Source of the DNA: JAGDVO01 sp964590075 [NCBI: uncultured Aquificales bacterium]
GTDB taxonomy: Bacteria; Thermosulfidibacterota; Thermosulfidibacteria; Thermosulfidibacterales
NCBI GenBank assembly: GCA_964590075.1
Contig: CAZPXS010000001.1
Location: forward strand, 152,652 to 216,651
Length of the DNA: 64,000 nt
Direction of reading: 5' to 3'
Under the pieces are notes generated by a model. The model did no database searches, was not told where the DNA came from, and was given only the letters and a program-made list of their open reading frames with translations. Both the position numbers and the translations under genes were made by a program. This document shows positions 52,743-63,469 of this stretch, in pieces (position 1 is the first letter of the stretch; every line of letters starts with the position of its first letter).

Positions 52743-54974
52743 CTAGAGGTTATCTATAATCTCGTTGAATGTTTTACTTGGCCTCATCGCCTTATTTGCT
52801 TTTTCATCGTCTGGCCACCAGTAACCACCTATATCTTGCGGTTTCCCTGCTGTTTCTTTGATTTCGTTGATTATCTTTTCCTCGTTCTCTTTTAAGCTAT
52901 TGTACACTTTGCTAAATACCTCTTTGATACCCTGATCTTCGTTCTGCTCTGCCAATTCTTTAGCCCAGTAGAGGGCAAGGTAAAAGTGCTGTCCCCTTGT
53001 GTCGAGTTGTCCAGGTTTTCTACCTGGCCATATCTTATTCTCAAGCATCGTCAGGATAGCTCTATCAAGAGCGTCAAGGAAGATCTTTGCCTTTTTGTGA
53101 TCGTAGGTTGTGGCGATAAATTCGAGGGCACTGGATATTGCTATGAATTCCGCCATTGAATCCCATCTTAGGTGACCTTCCTCGAGGAACTGCTGTACAT
53201 GTTTGGGAGCACTACCACCTGCACCTGCTTCAATCAGTCTACCGCCTGCAAGTAGGGGTATAACCGAGAGGACCTTAGCACTCGTTCCAACCTCGAGAAT
53301 CGGGAATAGATCCGTTAGATAGTCCCTTAAAACGTTTCCCGTTACGGCTATTACACTCTGACCGTTTCTTATCCTTTCACAGCTAAAGGCCATAGCGTCC
53401 CTGGGGCTTAAGATGTGTATCTCAAGTCCTGTGGTGTCATGCTCTTTTAAATACTCCTTTACTTTCTTTATCTGTTCCCTATGGTGGGCTCTGTTCTCAT
53501 CAAGCCAGAATACCACAGGATAGCCGGTTTGCCTACCGACCTGAACCGCGAGTTTTACCCAATCCTTCATAGCTATATCCTTAACCTGGCAGGCTCTCCA
53601 TATATCACCTGGTTCAACCTCATGCTCCATCAGGATGTTTCCACTTTCATCCACTACCTGGAATTTGCCCTTACTTGGTGCAAAGAAGGTTTTATCGTGG
53701 GAACCGTACTCTTCGGCCTTCATGGCCATAAGACCTATGTTTATTAAAGTTCCCATCTTAGTCCTATCGAAGGCGCCGTTTTTCTTACAATCCTCAACTA
53801 TAACCTCATATATGGGAGCGTAACTTCTGTCGGGTATAACTATTTTGGTATCGTGGAGTTTCCCATCTGGACCCCAAGACTTACCACCATCCCTTATCAC
53901 AACCGGAACAGATGCGTCGATTATCACTAGGTTTGGCGCGTGTAGGTTTGTAATTCCCTTGTCCGAGTCAACCATATACATGGGTGTTTTTTCCAAAGCT
54001 TTCTTTACCTCTTCTTCGATTTCCTTCTTCTTATCCTCCGGTAGCTTCTGGAGCTTTTCCTCTAAATCCACTAGTCCGTTATTCGGGTTGAATCCGATCT
54101 CTTCAAGGAGATTGCTATATTTTTCATACACATCCTTTAGGAACGCCTTTACCGCGTATCCGAAGATCGGAGGATCGGATACTTTCATCATAGTTGCCTT
54201 TAAATGTAAGGAGAATAGTACACCTTTATTTCTTGCATCCTCGATCTGTTCTTCAAGGAATTTAGAGAGTTCCTTAACTCTCATAAACGTTGAATCTACA
54301 ATCTCTCCATTATCCACTTTCACCTCTTTTAAATCAGTTACATTACCTGATTCATCCACAAACCTTATCTTTAGGGTTTGGGCTTTGTCAATTGTAACTG
54401 ACTGTTCATTCTCAAAAAAGTCACCTTTACTCATATAACTTACATGGGTTTTTGAATCCTTAGGCCATTCCTTTAGGGGTAATCCCATAAGATCGGGATA
54501 CTTTCTGGCAACATCCTTCACAGGCTTCGGTACCATTCTAATATTGTTACCCTGTCTTATAACAGGATTTACAGCGCTACCAAGTACTTCCTGGTACCTT
54601 TCCTTTATCTTCTTTTCCTCTTCGGTTTTTGGTTCCTCGGGGTACTCAGGTACCATGTAACCTTTGCTTCTAAGTTCAGCTATTGCCTCCTTTAGCTGAG
54701 GTACTGTAGCACTAACGTTAGGTAGTTTGATTACGTTGGTACCAGGTTTGTTAACAAGTTCACCTAAAATGGCAAGATCATCTGGTACCCTTTGATCCTC
54801 TTTGAGATAATCCGGGAATTTTGCCAAGATTCTCCCAGCTACAGAGATATCCTTAACTTCAAGTTCGATATCAGCATATTTGAGATACTGTTTTACTATT
54901 GGAAATAGTGAGTACGATGCGATTAGCGGTGCTTCGTCGGTTTTGGTCCATATGATTGTTGGTTTTTGGTTCAT
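52743..54974 (-). CDS. icd: Monomeric NADP-dependent isocitrate dehydrogenase
   Basis: A 743-residue enzyme of the large monomeric IDH (type II) family, converting isocitrate to 2-oxoglutarate and CO2, or the reverse. It begins with [17 protein letters not shown], carries [11 protein letters not shown] and [23 protein letters not shown] ([10 protein letters not shown]) motifs, [14 protein letters not shown], and the nucleotide-site [13 protein letters not shown]. The length matches the family. It is unrelated in sequence to the common homodimeric Icd. GGAGGTGT precedes ATG 54974. It has its own promoter and terminator, so it is probably a single-gene unit. Confidence 0.95.
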   Translation of the reverse strand: MNQKPTIIWTKTDEAPLIASYSLFPIVKQYLKYADIELEVKDISVAGRILAKFPDYLKEDQRVPDDLAILGELVNKPGTNVIKLPNVSATVPQLKEAIAELRSKGYMVPEYPEEPKTEEEKKIKERYQEVLGSAVNPVIRQGNNIRMVPKPVKDVARKYPDLMGLPLKEWPKDSKTHVSYMSKGDFFENEQSVTIDKAQTLKIRFVDESGNVTDLKEVKVDNGEIVDSTFMRVKELSKFLEEQIEDARNKGVLFSLHLKATMMKVSDPPIFGYAVKAFLKDVYEKYSNLLEEIGFNPNNGLVDLEEKLQKLPEDKKKEIEEEVKKALEKTPMYMVDSDKGITNLHAPNLVIIDASVPVVIRDGGKSWGPDGKLHDTKIVIPDRSYAPIYEVIVEDCKKNGAFDRTKMGTLINIGLMAMKAEEYGSHDKTFFAPSKGKFQVVDESGNILMEHEVEPGDIWRACQVKDIAMKDWVKLAVQVGRQTGYPVVFWLDENRAHHREQIKKVKEYLKEHDTTGLEIHILSPRDAMAFSCERIRNGQSVIAVTGNVLRDYLTDLFPILEVGTSAKVLSVIPLLAGGRLIEAGAGGSAPKHVQQFLEEGHLRWDSMAEFIAISSALEFIATTYDHKKAKIFLDALDRAILTMLENKIWPGRKPGQLDTRGQHFYLALYWAKELAEQNEDQGIKEVFSKVYNSLKENEEKIINEIKETAGKPQDIGGYWWPDDEKANKAMRPSKTFNEIIDNL

Positions 54975-55020
54975 GATACACCTCCATACGTTTTGTTAAA
55001 ATTATAACTTCTTGTCCTTA

Positions 55021-55048
55021 AATATCATACTGAGATTTTAAAAGTCAA
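55021..55048 (-). promoter_or_regulatory. Probable promoter of icd
   Basis: On the minus strand TTGACT (55048-55043) and GATATT (55026-55021) are 16 bp apart, about 46 nt upstream of the icd ATG and just beyond the iorA stop. Confidence 0.45.
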
Positions 55049-55061
55049 CTCTCCTTTGGTT

Positions 55062-56798
55062 TTAGAATCTTATAGCTCCCTTGGGACAGACGTTAAGACA
55101 TACACCACAGGAGGTACATAGTTCATCCAATATAACGGCTTTCTTTTTCCGCTCTATTATGGCGGGACACTCAAAGGCTCTGTAACATATGCCACAGTTT
55201 GAGCATAACTCTTCCAAGACCTTGGGAACTCTTTTTCTTTTTTCTCCTACCTTTCCGTAGATAACGCAGGGTGAATCGACTATCAAGACAGATGGTGTCA
55301 AGTTAGAACTTGTGTATTCCCACAGGGATTTGAGTTTTTCCGAAAGATCATCAAAATCATAGGCATGAACCTTCTCCACCCTTTTTACACCACATGATAT
55401 CGCAAGAGCTTCAAAGTCTACATTGTGAACTGGTTGTCCACCTGTCATCGCTGTTGTGTGGTTATCGAGTATCACAATCACTATGGGGCTTTTACTATCG
55501 ACCGCTTCTATTAAAGCCGGAATTCCCGAATGGATAAAGGTTGAATCTCCTATAGTACATATAACGGGTGTGTTTACAGTCTCTCTATTTAAAGCCTTTG
55601 ATATACCTATGGATTGGCTTATACTTGCTCCCATACATAGACATGTGTCAACCGCTTTAAGGTTAACTCCAAGTGTGTAACATCCTATATCGCCTGGAAA
55701 TACCCCTTTAGGAAACAGCTTCTTCATAAGGTAAAAAACGGGTCTATGTCCACAACCAGGGCACAGTCTAGGTTTCTTGTCTGGACGTGTTGATACCGCC
55801 TTTAATTCTCTCCCAAATAGGATTGAGTAGAGAAGGTTTAGATCTATCTCACCTTCTAAGGGAATATGACCCGAAAGTCTCCCTTTTATTTTTCTTCTAT
55901 CTGGGAACTGGATTTCTATTACCGGGTAGGTCTCTTCTAAAACCCATACATCCCTAAATTCTCTGTTTATATAGTTGAAGAAACTTACATCTATAGGATA
56001 AGGCATGTCGACCTTTATCACGTTCTTTAAGCCGAGATCTAAAGCCATAAAGTAGAATATTCCACTTGTTATGTATAAGGGTTCATCCCTATTGAGTTCC
56101 TTCGCTAATTCTATGAGTTTATGAGCATTCTTCAAACCTATCTCTCTTATCTTTTCGTTGAGTTCTCTGTGTAAAAGGTATCTGTACTTCGGAGTTGCTG
56201 CAAATCTTTCGGGTTCCTTACGAAAACTAACTTCAAGTCCAAAACTCTGTGGTTTTATATCCTCAACCTCTACGCTTGCCCTTGAGTGAGAAACCCTTAA
56301 TACTGGCCTTATCATAACCGGTATTCCGTATTCCCTCGATAGTTTTACCCCCTCCTTTACCAGGTCCTTGGCATCCTGAGGACTTGAAGGGTCAAAAACG
56401 GGTATTTTTGCGAACATGGCGAGGAATCTCGAGTCTTGTTCAGTCTGGGATGAATGTGGACCTGGATCGTCGGCGGATACCACTATAAGAGCACCGATGG
56501 TTCCCGTATAGGCGGAGCTCATTAAAGGATCACAGGCTACATTCAACCCCACCTGTTTCATTGAAACCATGGAATCAAGGTTACACCAACTTGCGCCAAG
56601 TGCAGCTTCAAAAGCTACCTTTTCGTTCACCATCCACTTTGAGATTGTTGGAATTTTTAGAGTCTCCGAAAATTCCATATAAGCTTTAAGTATCTCTGAG
56701 GCAGGTGTTCCAGGATAGCTTACCGCGAATCTAACACCTGCCTCGAGTGCACCTATGGCTATAGCTTCGTTCCCTAGTAGAAATTCAGTTTTTTTCAT
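55062..56798 (-). CDS. iorA: Indolepyruvate:ferredoxin oxidoreductase alpha subunit
   Basis: A 578-residue TPP-dependent enzyme that oxidatively decarboxylates aryl pyruvates to aryl-acetyl-CoA with ferredoxin, or runs in reverse. The N-terminal pyrimidine domain starts [16 protein letters not shown]. The TPP-binding part has [18 protein letters not shown] and [11 protein letters not shown] with [11 protein letters not shown]. Two C-terminal [4Fe-4S] motifs are [13 protein letters not shown] and [14 protein letters not shown]; the first cluster has only a spaced last Cys. The partner iorB is not in the window. It overlaps paaK by 14 nt. Confidence 0.94.
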   Translation of the reverse strand: MKKTEFLLGNEAIAIGALEAGVRFAVSYPGTPASEILKAYMEFSETLKIPTISKWMVNEKVAFEAALGASWCNLDSMVSMKQVGLNVACDPLMSSAYTGTIGALIVVSADDPGPHSSQTEQDSRFLAMFAKIPVFDPSSPQDAKDLVKEGVKLSREYGIPVMIRPVLRVSHSRASVEVEDIKPQSFGLEVSFRKEPERFAATPKYRYLLHRELNEKIREIGLKNAHKLIELAKELNRDEPLYITSGIFYFMALDLGLKNVIKVDMPYPIDVSFFNYINREFRDVWVLEETYPVIEIQFPDRRKIKGRLSGHIPLEGEIDLNLLYSILFGRELKAVSTRPDKKPRLCPGCGHRPVFYLMKKLFPKGVFPGDIGCYTLGVNLKAVDTCLCMGASISQSIGISKALNRETVNTPVICTIGDSTFIHSGIPALIEAVDSKSPIVIVILDNHTTAMTGGQPVHNVDFEALAISCGVKRVEKVHAYDFDDLSEKLKSLWEYTSSNLTPSVLIVDSPCVIYGKVGEKRKRVPKVLEELCSNCGICYRAFECPAIIERKKKAVILDELCTSCGVCLNVCPKGAIRF

Positions 56799-58110
56799 GC
56801 TCTTTTAGGAATTCCCTTTTATCGACAACTCTTTTGGCCTTACCCATACTTCTTTCAAGGGTTTTCGGTTCAACCAATTTAACAACCGTCTTAACACCAA
56901 GAGCTGAACTTAGGTGTTCCGTTATCCTATCTAAAAACTCCTTCTGTTTCCTCATGGAGTCGAAAAATATGGTATCTTCAGCTTCAACCCATACCTCGAG
57001 TTCGTCAAGGTGAGCTTTTCTATCGACGACTATAACATAGTGTGGGGAGAGACCACTTATCTCAAGTAGTGCCTCTTCAACCTGGGATGGGAATATGTTA
57101 ACTCCCCTTACTATTATCATATCGTCTGTACGGCCGGATGGTTTAGCCATCTTTATAAAGGTTCTACCACAGGGACATTTGTCTCTGTATAACTTTGTGA
57201 TATCCCTTGTTCTGTATCTTATAAGGGGTAGAGCTTCCTTTGTAAGTGTAGTTATCACAAGTTCACCCCATTCACCCTCAGGTAATGGCTCCCCCGTTTC
57301 GGGGTTTATAACCTCCACTAAAAAGTGATCTTCAGCTATATGTAATCCACTTTTAGCCTCGATACATTCGTACGAAACTCCCGGTCCCATAACTTCACTT
57401 AAGCCGTAGTTATCGGTTGCTATTATACCGAGTCTTGTCTCTATCTCTTTTCTCATACTCTCCGTCCAAGGTTCGGCTCCAAAGAGTCCAACTCTTAGTT
57501 TAAGTTCTTCTTTCTTTACACCCATCTCTTCCATAACCTCAGCTATATGGAGGGCGTAACTTGGGGTACACACAAGGGCTGTAGAACCGTAATCCTTCAT
57601 TATCATTATCTGCCTTTTAGTCTGTCCACTCGATACAGGTATTACGCTTGCGCCTATCTTTTCCGCACCGTAGTGTAGTCCAAAACCTCCTGTAAATAAG
57701 CCGTAACCGAAGGCAATATGGACGATGTCTTTGTTTGTGACTCCCCCTGCGGATAGTACCCTAGCGGTAAGACTTGACCATGTATCTAGATCCCTTTTGG
57801 TATAGCCTACCACTGTTGGTTTACCGGTTGTTCCGCTTGATGAATGTATCCTTACGATCTTTTCCATAGGAACCGCAAATAGTCCGTACGGGTAATTTTC
57901 CCTAAAGTCGTCCTTCGTTGTGAACGGTAGGTACTTTATATCCTCAAGACTTCTTATATCTTCCGGTTTTATCCCGATTTTGTCCATCTTTTCTCTATAG
58001 GGTTTTACATTTTCGTAAACTAGTCTTAATGTTTTCTTTAGTCTATAAAACTGTAGAATTTTCAGTTCTTCGATAGGCATACATTCCAATTCAGGTTCAA
58101 AAATCGGCAT
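56785..58110 (-). CDS. Phenylacetate-CoA ligase (PaaK type), copy 1
   Basis: A 441-residue AMP-forming aryl-acetate-CoA ligase. The P-loop-like [76 protein letters not shown] and [20 protein letters not shown] are all PaaK hallmarks. It activates phenylacetate, 4-hydroxyphenylacetate or indoleacetate, the same thioesters that iorA makes or consumes. GGAGGG precedes the ATG. It is similar along its length to the second copy at 58.6 kb, from which it is separated by a small ACT gene. Confidence 0.93.
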   Translation of the reverse strand: MPIFEPELECMPIEELKILQFYRLKKTLRLVYENVKPYREKMDKIGIKPEDIRSLEDIKYLPFTTKDDFRENYPYGLFAVPMEKIVRIHSSSGTTGKPTVVGYTKRDLDTWSSLTARVLSAGGVTNKDIVHIAFGYGLFTGGFGLHYGAEKIGASVIPVSSGQTKRQIMIMKDYGSTALVCTPSYALHIAEVMEEMGVKKEELKLRVGLFGAEPWTESMRKEIETRLGIIATDNYGLSEVMGPGVSYECIEAKSGLHIAEDHFLVEVINPETGEPLPEGEWGELVITTLTKEALPLIRYRTRDITKLYRDKCPCGRTFIKMAKPSGRTDDMIIVRGVNIFPSQVEEALLEISGLSPHYVIVVDRKAHLDELEVWVEAEDTIFFDSMRKQKEFLDRITEHLSSALGVKTVVKLVEPKTLERSMGKAKRVVDKREFLKEHEKN

Positions 58111-58125
58111 CTTTCCCTCCGGACT

Positions 58126-58557
58126 TTATAGTTCCTTTATCTCTTCGTTTGTGAGTATCCTGATGTTGTTTTTCTGTAGGATTTCCATCGCTTTATCCAG
58201 GTCTTCGAATTTAAATACAAGTACCGCTTTATTTTTACTCTTTTCCACAAAGGCGTACATGTATTCGACGTTAATGCCTTCTTCAGCAAGTGGGCTGAGA
58301 ATACTTGCTAATCCACCGGGCCTATCATCAACTTCAACGGCTATAACGTGGGTTATCTTAACTGTAAATCCGTTTTCCTTGAGTACCCTTTTTGCCTTTT
58401 CGTTATCGTTTACGATCAACCTTAGTATTCCAAAGTCGGTTGTATCTGCAAGGGATAGAGCCCTTATGTTAACTCCGTTATCTCCCAGGATCTTTGCTAC
58501 TTCCAATAGCCTTCCAGCCTTATTTTCGAGAAATACGGATATCTGCTCCACCTTCAT
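58126..58557 (-). CDS. ACT-domain regulatory protein
   Basis: A 143-residue protein made of two ACT domains ([20 protein letters not shown] and [18 protein letters not shown]). This type is regularly encoded next to paaK and ior genes and probably binds an aromatic or other amino acid to modulate the neighbouring ligases; the ligand is not known. GGGGGT precedes the ATG. It lies between two paaK copies, with 9- and 15-nt gaps, so the unit is surely co-transcribed. Confidence 0.88.
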   Translation of the reverse strand: MKVEQISVFLENKAGRLLEVAKILGDNGVNIRALSLADTTDFGILRLIVNDNEKAKRVLKENGFTVKITHVIAVEVDDRPGGLASILSPLAEEGINVEYMYAFVEKSKNKAVLVFKFEDLDKAMEILQKNNIRILTNEEIKEL

Positions 58558-58566
58558 TGTTACCCC

Positions 58567-59868
58567 CTAAATTTTTCTTCTATCTATAACTCTCTTTGCC
58601 TTTCCTTCGAACCTCTGTAGAGTTCTTGGTTCTACGAGTTTTACCTTCACGGATATACCTATGGTATCCTTTATATTTGCCTCTATCTTTCTCGCCAGTT
58701 CCTGAAGTTTTCTGACTTCATCGGAGAATATATTCTCGTCCACCTCTACCTGTACTTCCACCACATCCAGAGAACCTTCTCTATCTACTATTATCATGTA
58801 GTGAGGTAACACTCCCTCTGTGGCAACGAGTATCTCTTCTATCTGGGATGGGAATACGTTTACTCCCCTTATTATCAGCATATCATCAGTCCTACCTCTG
58901 ATCCTATCTATCCTAACGTGTGTTCTTCCACAGATGCAGGGTTCCTTTATAAGCCTTGTGATATCCCTTGTTCTGTATCTTAGTAAAGGCAGAGCTTCCT
59001 TGGTTATCGTTGTTATAACTAATTCCCCGTATTCTCCGGGTGGTAGATTTTCTCCTGTTTCTGGATCTATTATTTCCGGGATAAAGTGATCCTCAAAGAT
59101 ATGTAATCCGTTTTGCGCTTCCTCACATTCAACGGCAACCCCTGGACCTATTATCTCCGATAGGCCGTATATATCTATGGCCTTTATATTCCACAGTTCC
59201 TCTATCTCTCTTCTCATCTCCTCTGACCAGGGTTCTGCCCCGAAGACGCCCACTCTGAGTTTGGTATCCCTCGGGTTTAATCCTTCCTCTTGGGCTACTT
59301 CCGCAAGATGTAAGGCGTAGCTAGGTGTGCAGGTTAATACGGTAGATCCGAAGTCTTTCATTATGGTTATCTGTCTCTTCGATTGACCTCCTGATACAGG
59401 TATAACCGTGGCTCCTATCTTTTCAGCACCATAGTGAACTCCAAGTCCACCGGTAAACAAACCGTATCCATAGGCATTCTGTATGATGTCCTCTCTTGTA
59501 ACGCCAGCTGCATAGAGAGACCTTGCCATCAACTCGGACCATGTCTCTATATCCCTTCTGGTATAACCTACAACCGTTGGCTTTCCCGTTGTACCACTTG
59601 AGGCATGGATCCTTACAACTTGCTTTAGTGGTACTGTGAATAGTCCAAAGGGATAGTTCTCCCTGAGATCATCCTTTGTGGTAAAGGGTATCCTTTTTAA
59701 ATCCTCGAGGCTCTTGATCTTTTCTGGAGTTATACCTGCTTCATCAAGCTTCTTTCTGTAAAATGGTACCGTATAATATACCCTTTCCACCGTTGCCTTT
59801 AACCTCTTTAATTGAAGAGCTTCAAGGGCTTCCCTCGGTAGAGTTTCGAATTCCTCGTTCCAGATCAT
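58567..59868 (-). CDS. Phenylacetate-CoA ligase (PaaK type), copy 2
   Basis: A 433-residue paralogue of the ligase at 56.8 kb with the same ordered motifs: [76 protein letters not shown] and [20 protein letters not shown]. Two copies in one operon suggest different aryl-acid preferences. AGGAGG lies seven bases before ATG 59868. It is the first enzyme gene of the paaK-ACT-paaK-iorA unit, 14 nt after the lipoprotein gene. Confidence 0.93.
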   Translation of the reverse strand: MIWNEEFETLPREALEALQLKRLKATVERVYYTVPFYRKKLDEAGITPEKIKSLEDLKRIPFTTKDDLRENYPFGLFTVPLKQVVRIHASSGTTGKPTVVGYTRRDIETWSELMARSLYAAGVTREDIIQNAYGYGLFTGGLGVHYGAEKIGATVIPVSGGQSKRQITIMKDFGSTVLTCTPSYALHLAEVAQEEGLNPRDTKLRVGVFGAEPWSEEMRREIEELWNIKAIDIYGLSEIIGPGVAVECEEAQNGLHIFEDHFIPEIIDPETGENLPPGEYGELVITTITKEALPLLRYRTRDITRLIKEPCICGRTHVRIDRIRGRTDDMLIIRGVNVFPSQIEEILVATEGVLPHYMIIVDREGSLDVVEVQVEVDENIFSDEVRKLQELARKIEANIKDTIGISVKVKLVEPRTLQRFEGKAKRVIDRRKI

Positions 59869-59882
59869 ATAGTTTCCTCCTA

Positions 59883-60596
59883 CTATTGGATAACTATGGT
59901 TTTTCTCTGATTACCTATCATAATGGATAACCTTATGGCTTTTCCCGATTTTGCTTCGCTACTTTTTCCCGGGAAGAAGAGTACACCGTACACGAGTTCC
60001 CCCGGTTGAATAGGTCTATTTGATAGGTTTTTGTTAGCTATATCCTCCCTTATCTTTTCTCCTATAGAGGAGTAACTACTTGATCCACCGAGTAACGCAC
60101 CTGCACCGGCTCCTACTACGGCACCTTTACCCGCATACTCGCCTACGTTTTTGTCGGATAGAATTGCAATTCCCGCTCCTATTATACTTCCAGCTATCGC
60201 ACCGAGTAATGCCGGTTTTGCGGATCCCTTTAAAGCTTCGGCCACATCGGTATTGGACTCGATCCTCTTATAAACCTCTTCAAGGCTCAGTATAGGCCAG
60301 CCGTTACCTTCTTCGTCTATGAGGAAGGTTTGGGTATTGTCTATGGTTACCGGACTTTTACTGGTATTCTCGATTGTAACAATAGCGGGAAGTATTCCAC
60401 AACTTCTTATATCAAAACCGAACCTTTCCTTAGCCTTCTCAGGATCTGAAAATATCTCAACCGCGATTTTTACTCCATCTACATTTATAGCACTTTTTTG
60501 GAATTCTGGTAACTTTACGGGTTGTACGGTTGATTCGTAACTTGCACATCCCGAAAGGATAACTATCGATAGAATTAGGGCAAAAAACTTCTTCAT
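59883..60596 (-). CDS. Glycine-zipper lipoprotein of unknown function
   Basis: A 237-residue predicted lipoprotein. The signal [17 protein letters not shown] ends in lipobox LSGC, giving Cys17 as the lipidated residue. Residues about 125-175 hold two glycine-rich hydrophobic stretches ([17 protein letters not shown] and [16 protein letters not shown]) of the glycine-zipper type. Flanking regions are beta-rich and resemble envelope lipoproteins. Function unknown. It follows tRNA-Gln by 27 nt with AAGGGG upstream of the ATG and may be part of the paaK transcript by proximity only. Confidence 0.8.
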   Translation of the reverse strand: MKKFFALILSIVILSGCASYESTVQPVKLPEFQKSAINVDGVKIAVEIFSDPEKAKERFGFDIRSCGILPAIVTIENTSKSPVTIDNTQTFLIDEEGNGWPILSLEEVYKRIESNTDVAEALKGSAKPALLGAIAGSIIGAGIAILSDKNVGEYAGKGAVVGAGAGALLGGSSSYSSIGEKIREDIANKNLSNRPIQPGELVYGVLFFPGKSSEAKSGKAIRLSIMIGNQRKTIVIQ

Positions 60597-60623
60597 ATTA
60601 CACCCCTTTTATATTAGACTTTG

Positions 60624-60695
60624 CTGGGGCGCCAGGAGTCGAACCTGGATACCGGGATCCAAAGTCCCGTGTCCTGCCTGTTAGACGACGCCCCA
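60624..60695 (-). tRNA. tRNA-Gln (anticodon TTG)
   Basis: A 72-nt cloverleaf on the minus strand: acceptor TGGGGCG/CGCCCCA with discriminator G, anticodon stem CGGGA/TCCCG with loop CTTTGGA (TTG), T arm CCAGG-TTCGACT-CCTGG. CCA is not encoded. Confidence 0.95.
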
Positions 60696-60746
60696 GTATG
60701 TGGATAGATAGTTAAATACTTTTTTGAAAAATATCAAGATATCTTA

Positions 60747-61610
60747 TTAAAGGAAATCTACTTCGTATATTTGAAAGTTACCTAAACCATCCAGTTTCTC
60801 TACAGGTACTCTTTCATCCCTTTCGGTTAACACACATACTGATGATCCGCTTCCCGTCATAAATACAAAACCGTTCGTTATTTTTTTAAGGCCTTCTTTT
60901 AGCTTTTTGATTTCTGGTTTTAGGCTAAAACAAGCTTTTTCAAGATGATTGAAAAACTTTTCTTTCATTATATCTACATCAAAACTACTTGCTATTTCTT
61001 TGATAAGATTAACATCTATCGGGGGATTACTCTGGATTATGTTTTTTTCCATTTCGTCGAACTTGTCAAAAACTTCCTTAGTTGAAACGAACAGATTAGG
61101 ATAAATTATGGTTATTTTATAGTTCCTCTTTCTTTCCGATTCTATTGGTTCTAAAATTTCTCCCACACCTTTACCTATGGCGAGTGTGTGATCGCTTAAT
61201 AGAAAGGGAATATCTGCTCCCAGTGTAGCGCTATCCTTTATCAAATTCGGATCCCTCTCTTTGAAGAACTTTAGAAAGGCTCTTATCACACTTGCCGCGT
61301 TACTACTACCACCACCTAGTCCGCTACCTATCGGTACGTTTTTCTTGATTACTATGGATGCTCCCCACTTTTTTATCCTATACCTCGAAAGGTACCATTT
61401 ACCGGCTATATAGGCTAAGTTTTTCTCCTTTGCTATTTTTTCTCCCTCTACGATTATCTCTATATCCTTATCCCTTATGAATTCCACGTATACGGTATCG
61501 TAGAAATTTACCTTGGCAAAGAGGGTCTCAAGGAGATGATAACCATCCTCCCTTTTTCCCACAACCTGAAGATGTAAGTTTACTTTGGCGTAAGCCTTCT
61601 CCTGGATCAT
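60747..61610 (-). CDS. ispE: 4-diphosphocytidyl-2-C-methyl-D-erythritol kinase
   Basis: A 287-residue GHMP kinase of the MEP isoprenoid pathway. AYAKVNLHLQVVGKREDGYHLLET contains the family's substrate motif, PIGSGLGGGSSNAASVI is the ATP-binding GLGGGSS loop, and FVMTGSGSSVCV is the third motif. ATG 61610 gives the usual N-terminus; TTG 61631 would add seven residues. No ribosome site is visible. The start is 26 nt after tRNA-fMet, so the mRNA may arise by processing the tRNA transcript. Confidence 0.93.
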   Translation of the reverse strand: MIQEKAYAKVNLHLQVVGKREDGYHLLETLFAKVNFYDTVYVEFIRDKDIEIIVEGEKIAKEKNLAYIAGKWYLSRYRIKKWGASIVIKKNVPIGSGLGGGSSNAASVIRAFLKFFKERDPNLIKDSATLGADIPFLLSDHTLAIGKGVGEILEPIESERKRNYKITIIYPNLFVSTKEVFDKFDEMEKNIIQSNPPIDVNLIKEIASSFDVDIMKEKFFNHLEKACFSLKPEIKKLKEGLKKITNGFVFMTGSGSSVCVLTERDERVPVEKLDGLGNFQIYEVDFL

Positions 61611-61635
61611 CCGAGTTTTGGTTAAAAACAAAAAT

Positions 61636-61712
<77 letters not shown>

Positions 61713-61729
61713 TCACCTGGCGTATAAGT

Positions 61730-61757
61730 AATATATATATTATTTCGCTTTTGTCAA
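61730..61757 (-). promoter_or_regulatory. Promoter of tRNA-fMet (and ispE)
   Basis: On the minus strand an exact TTGACA (61757-61752) and TATATT (61735-61730) are 16 bp apart. Transcription would start about 10 nt before the tRNA 5' end. Confidence 0.65.
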
Positions 61758-61788
61758 GGGGACTTTAACTCTTCTTCTTAGGATTTTG

Positions 61789-61817
61789 TTGCGCTTTTAT
61801 ATTTAAAAATATATATT
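61789..61817 (+). promoter_or_regulatory. Possible promoter of the minor pilin operon
   Basis: TTGCGC (61789-61794) and TATATT (61812-61817), 17 bp apart, about 18 nt before ATG 61836. The region is very AT-rich, so other -10 placements are possible. Confidence 0.38.
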
Positions 61818-61835
61818 ATATAAAAAGGGACTAAA

Positions 61836-62309
61836 ATGAAAGGAAGGAAAGAAGGTTTTACCCTGGTAGAAATAATGTTAGTTATTTCAATTTTTGCTAT
61901 AATCGTGGCTATAGCTCTACCCTCTCTCCTAAGGTTTTACCGGACCTACAAGTTTAACAACTATGTGGCGAGTGTGGGTAGTTTGATGAAGAGGGGAAGA
62001 TTACTTGCCATGGAAAGTGGTAATAACACCGCCATCTGCTGGGATGGCTCTACCCGTACCCTTAAGCTTGTAGATGCTGGAACTAATAGATCCAGTTTTT
62101 GTTCTGGAAGGGTGGTGGAGACTATAAGTATATGGGATACTTTTGTTGAGGTTACCTTTAGTCCCGGGTTTTTTGACGGACTGGGGTTTGATCCTAGGGG
62201 TCTTGCCATAAATAGTGGTAGCATACAACTGAGGAATAATACCACAGGTACATGTGTGAAATATACAATTCAAGCCCTAAGGGGTGCTATTATAAAGGAG
62301 GGATGTTAA
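61836..62309 (+). CDS. FimT/GspH-type minor pseudopilin
   Basis: A 157-residue type IV prepilin-like protein. The leader MKGRKEG is followed by FTLVEIMLVISIFAIIVAIALP, giving the prepilin peptidase site Gly-Phe and Glu5. The C-terminal beta domain ends GLGFDPRGLAINSGSIQL and matches FimT/GspH. Four Cys occur in the mature domain (AICWDG, SFCSGR, GTCVKY, EGC), unusual for FimT. It is the first of four consecutive minor pilin genes, which normally prime pilus assembly in the inner membrane. Confidence 0.88.
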   Translation: MKGRKEGFTLVEIMLVISIFAIIVAIALPSLLRFYRTYKFNNYVASVGSLMKRGRLLAMESGNNTAICWDGSTRTLKLVDAGTNRSSFCSGRVVETISIWDTFVEVTFSPGFFDGLGFDPRGLAINSGSIQLRNNTTGTCVKYTIQALRGAIIKEGC

Positions 62310-62310
62310 T

Positions 62311-62670
62311 GTGTTGTCTATTATAAGGAAAAGAGAAGGTTTTACGCTTATAGAGGCTGTAATCGCTATGGCGGTAGGCTTAGTAGTGGTTCTCTCTATA
62401 TCGGCTTTAATCGGTTATTTTGCTTTATATACAAAGGATATAAATCTAAAGTTTTGCCTTGTAAATGCATTGGAGAATAGCTTCTCCCTCTGTAGAAACG
62501 GTAAAAATCCAGCTAATACCTATACCTGTGGTAGCTATAGTATCTCTATATCCTGTAATACCGACTGTACAGCTATATCTAACGATAGTTGTTCTAATGT
62601 AACAATTACGGTCCGTTATGGTGGTAAGATCTATAGTACAACCGAGAGGGTATGTAGATGGTCAAGGTAG
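62311..62670 (+). CDS. Minor pilin, PilV/PilW-like, cysteine-rich
   Basis: A 119-residue prepilin. KREG-FTLIEAVIAMAVGLVVVLSISALIGY gives the cleavage site, Glu5 and the N-terminal helix. The short globular part carries seven Cys (FCL, LCR, TCG, SCNTDC, SCS, VCR). GTG start with AGGAGGG upstream. It overlaps the next gene by 13 nt. Position two in FimT-PilV-PilW-PilX order suggests PilV. Confidence 0.8.
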   Translation: MLSIIRKREGFTLIEAVIAMAVGLVVVLSISALIGYFALYTKDINLKFCLVNALENSFSLCRNGKNPANTYTCGSYSISISCNTDCTAISNDSCSNVTITVRYGGKIYSTTERVCRWSR

Positions 62671-63467
62671 CCGGAAATAGAGGTTTTACTCTGATAGAGT
62701 TACTCACAGCGATCCTCATAGCTATTCTTATAATCGGTGCCCTTTTGGGTCTTTATGTGGCGAGTAACAGAGCCTTTGGGGTAAGTAGTGACATCAGTTC
62801 CCTAACTGAGGATATGAGGAATACTGTAACAACGCTTGACTTTATCTTTTCAAGATGGGGAGTTGGAGTTCCCTGTAGGAATAACGATTGTTCCGCTATG
62901 GTTAGTAATGTTAATAATGGTATTTTACCTGACTGCGATTCTACTTATCCACCCAGTGATCCTATGTGTGTGACAGTTGGCTCTAGTAGCCTTACCTTTT
63001 ACGCGAGTCTTGGTGGTATGGGTGTGGTAACGAACTCTACGAGTAAAGCTGTAAGTTGTAGGTTAAAAAGTGGAGAGCCATACTATCTATGGAATGGTAC
63101 GAAATTAGCGAATTGGGATGGGATAAGTTTACCGGTATCCAACTGTACGTTAAGTTTGAGTGAAGATAATAGGGATTGTTTTAGTGGACCTGATAACTCT
63201 ATCGTTGATATTTCGACGAGTTGTAGTTTATTTCCCGGAGCGGTTCTCATAAGGGCGCCTCACAGGATAACGATGTATTTAAGCGGTGATGTTTTATATA
63301 TGGATAGGTATGATGTTGCTTTGAATCAATCTGAGAATTCTGTTAAGCTTGCTGATAGGGTTAGAAGTTTTAGTGTTTCTAAGGATGGGAGGAATTTAAA
63401 GGTAAGTATAGATTTTGTATCTGAGGGGGGAAGGGTTTTTCATTATGAGAGGTATTTTGGGAGGTAG
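62658..63467 (+). CDS. PilW-like minor pilin
   Basis: A 269-residue prepilin with N-terminus NRG-FTLIELLTAILIAILIIGALLGLY: cleavage site, Glu5 and hydrophobic helix. The length and the SLTEDMRNTVTTLDFIFSRWG segment after the helix fit PilW. The beta-rich globular part contains about nine Cys, including CRNNDC and NCTLSLSEDNRDCF. Minor pilins of this set form the pilus tip, often with PilY1, which would lie beyond the right edge if present. Confidence 0.85.
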   Translation: MVKVAGNRGFTLIELLTAILIAILIIGALLGLYVASNRAFGVSSDISSLTEDMRNTVTTLDFIFSRWGVGVPCRNNDCSAMVSNVNNGILPDCDSTYPPSDPMCVTVGSSSLTFYASLGGMGVVTNSTSKAVSCRLKSGEPYYLWNGTKLANWDGISLPVSNCTLSLSEDNRDCFSGPDNSIVDISTSCSLFPGAVLIRAPHRITMYLSGDVLYMDRYDVALNQSENSVKLADRVRSFSVSKDGRNLKVSIDFVSEGGRVFHYERYFGR

Positions 63468-63469
63468 AG

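Noticed and set aside
53845-54438. 197-codon open frame opposite the isocitrate dehydrogenase gene
   Set aside because: Low-complexity Ser/Phe-rich antisense shadow of a strongly conserved enzyme.
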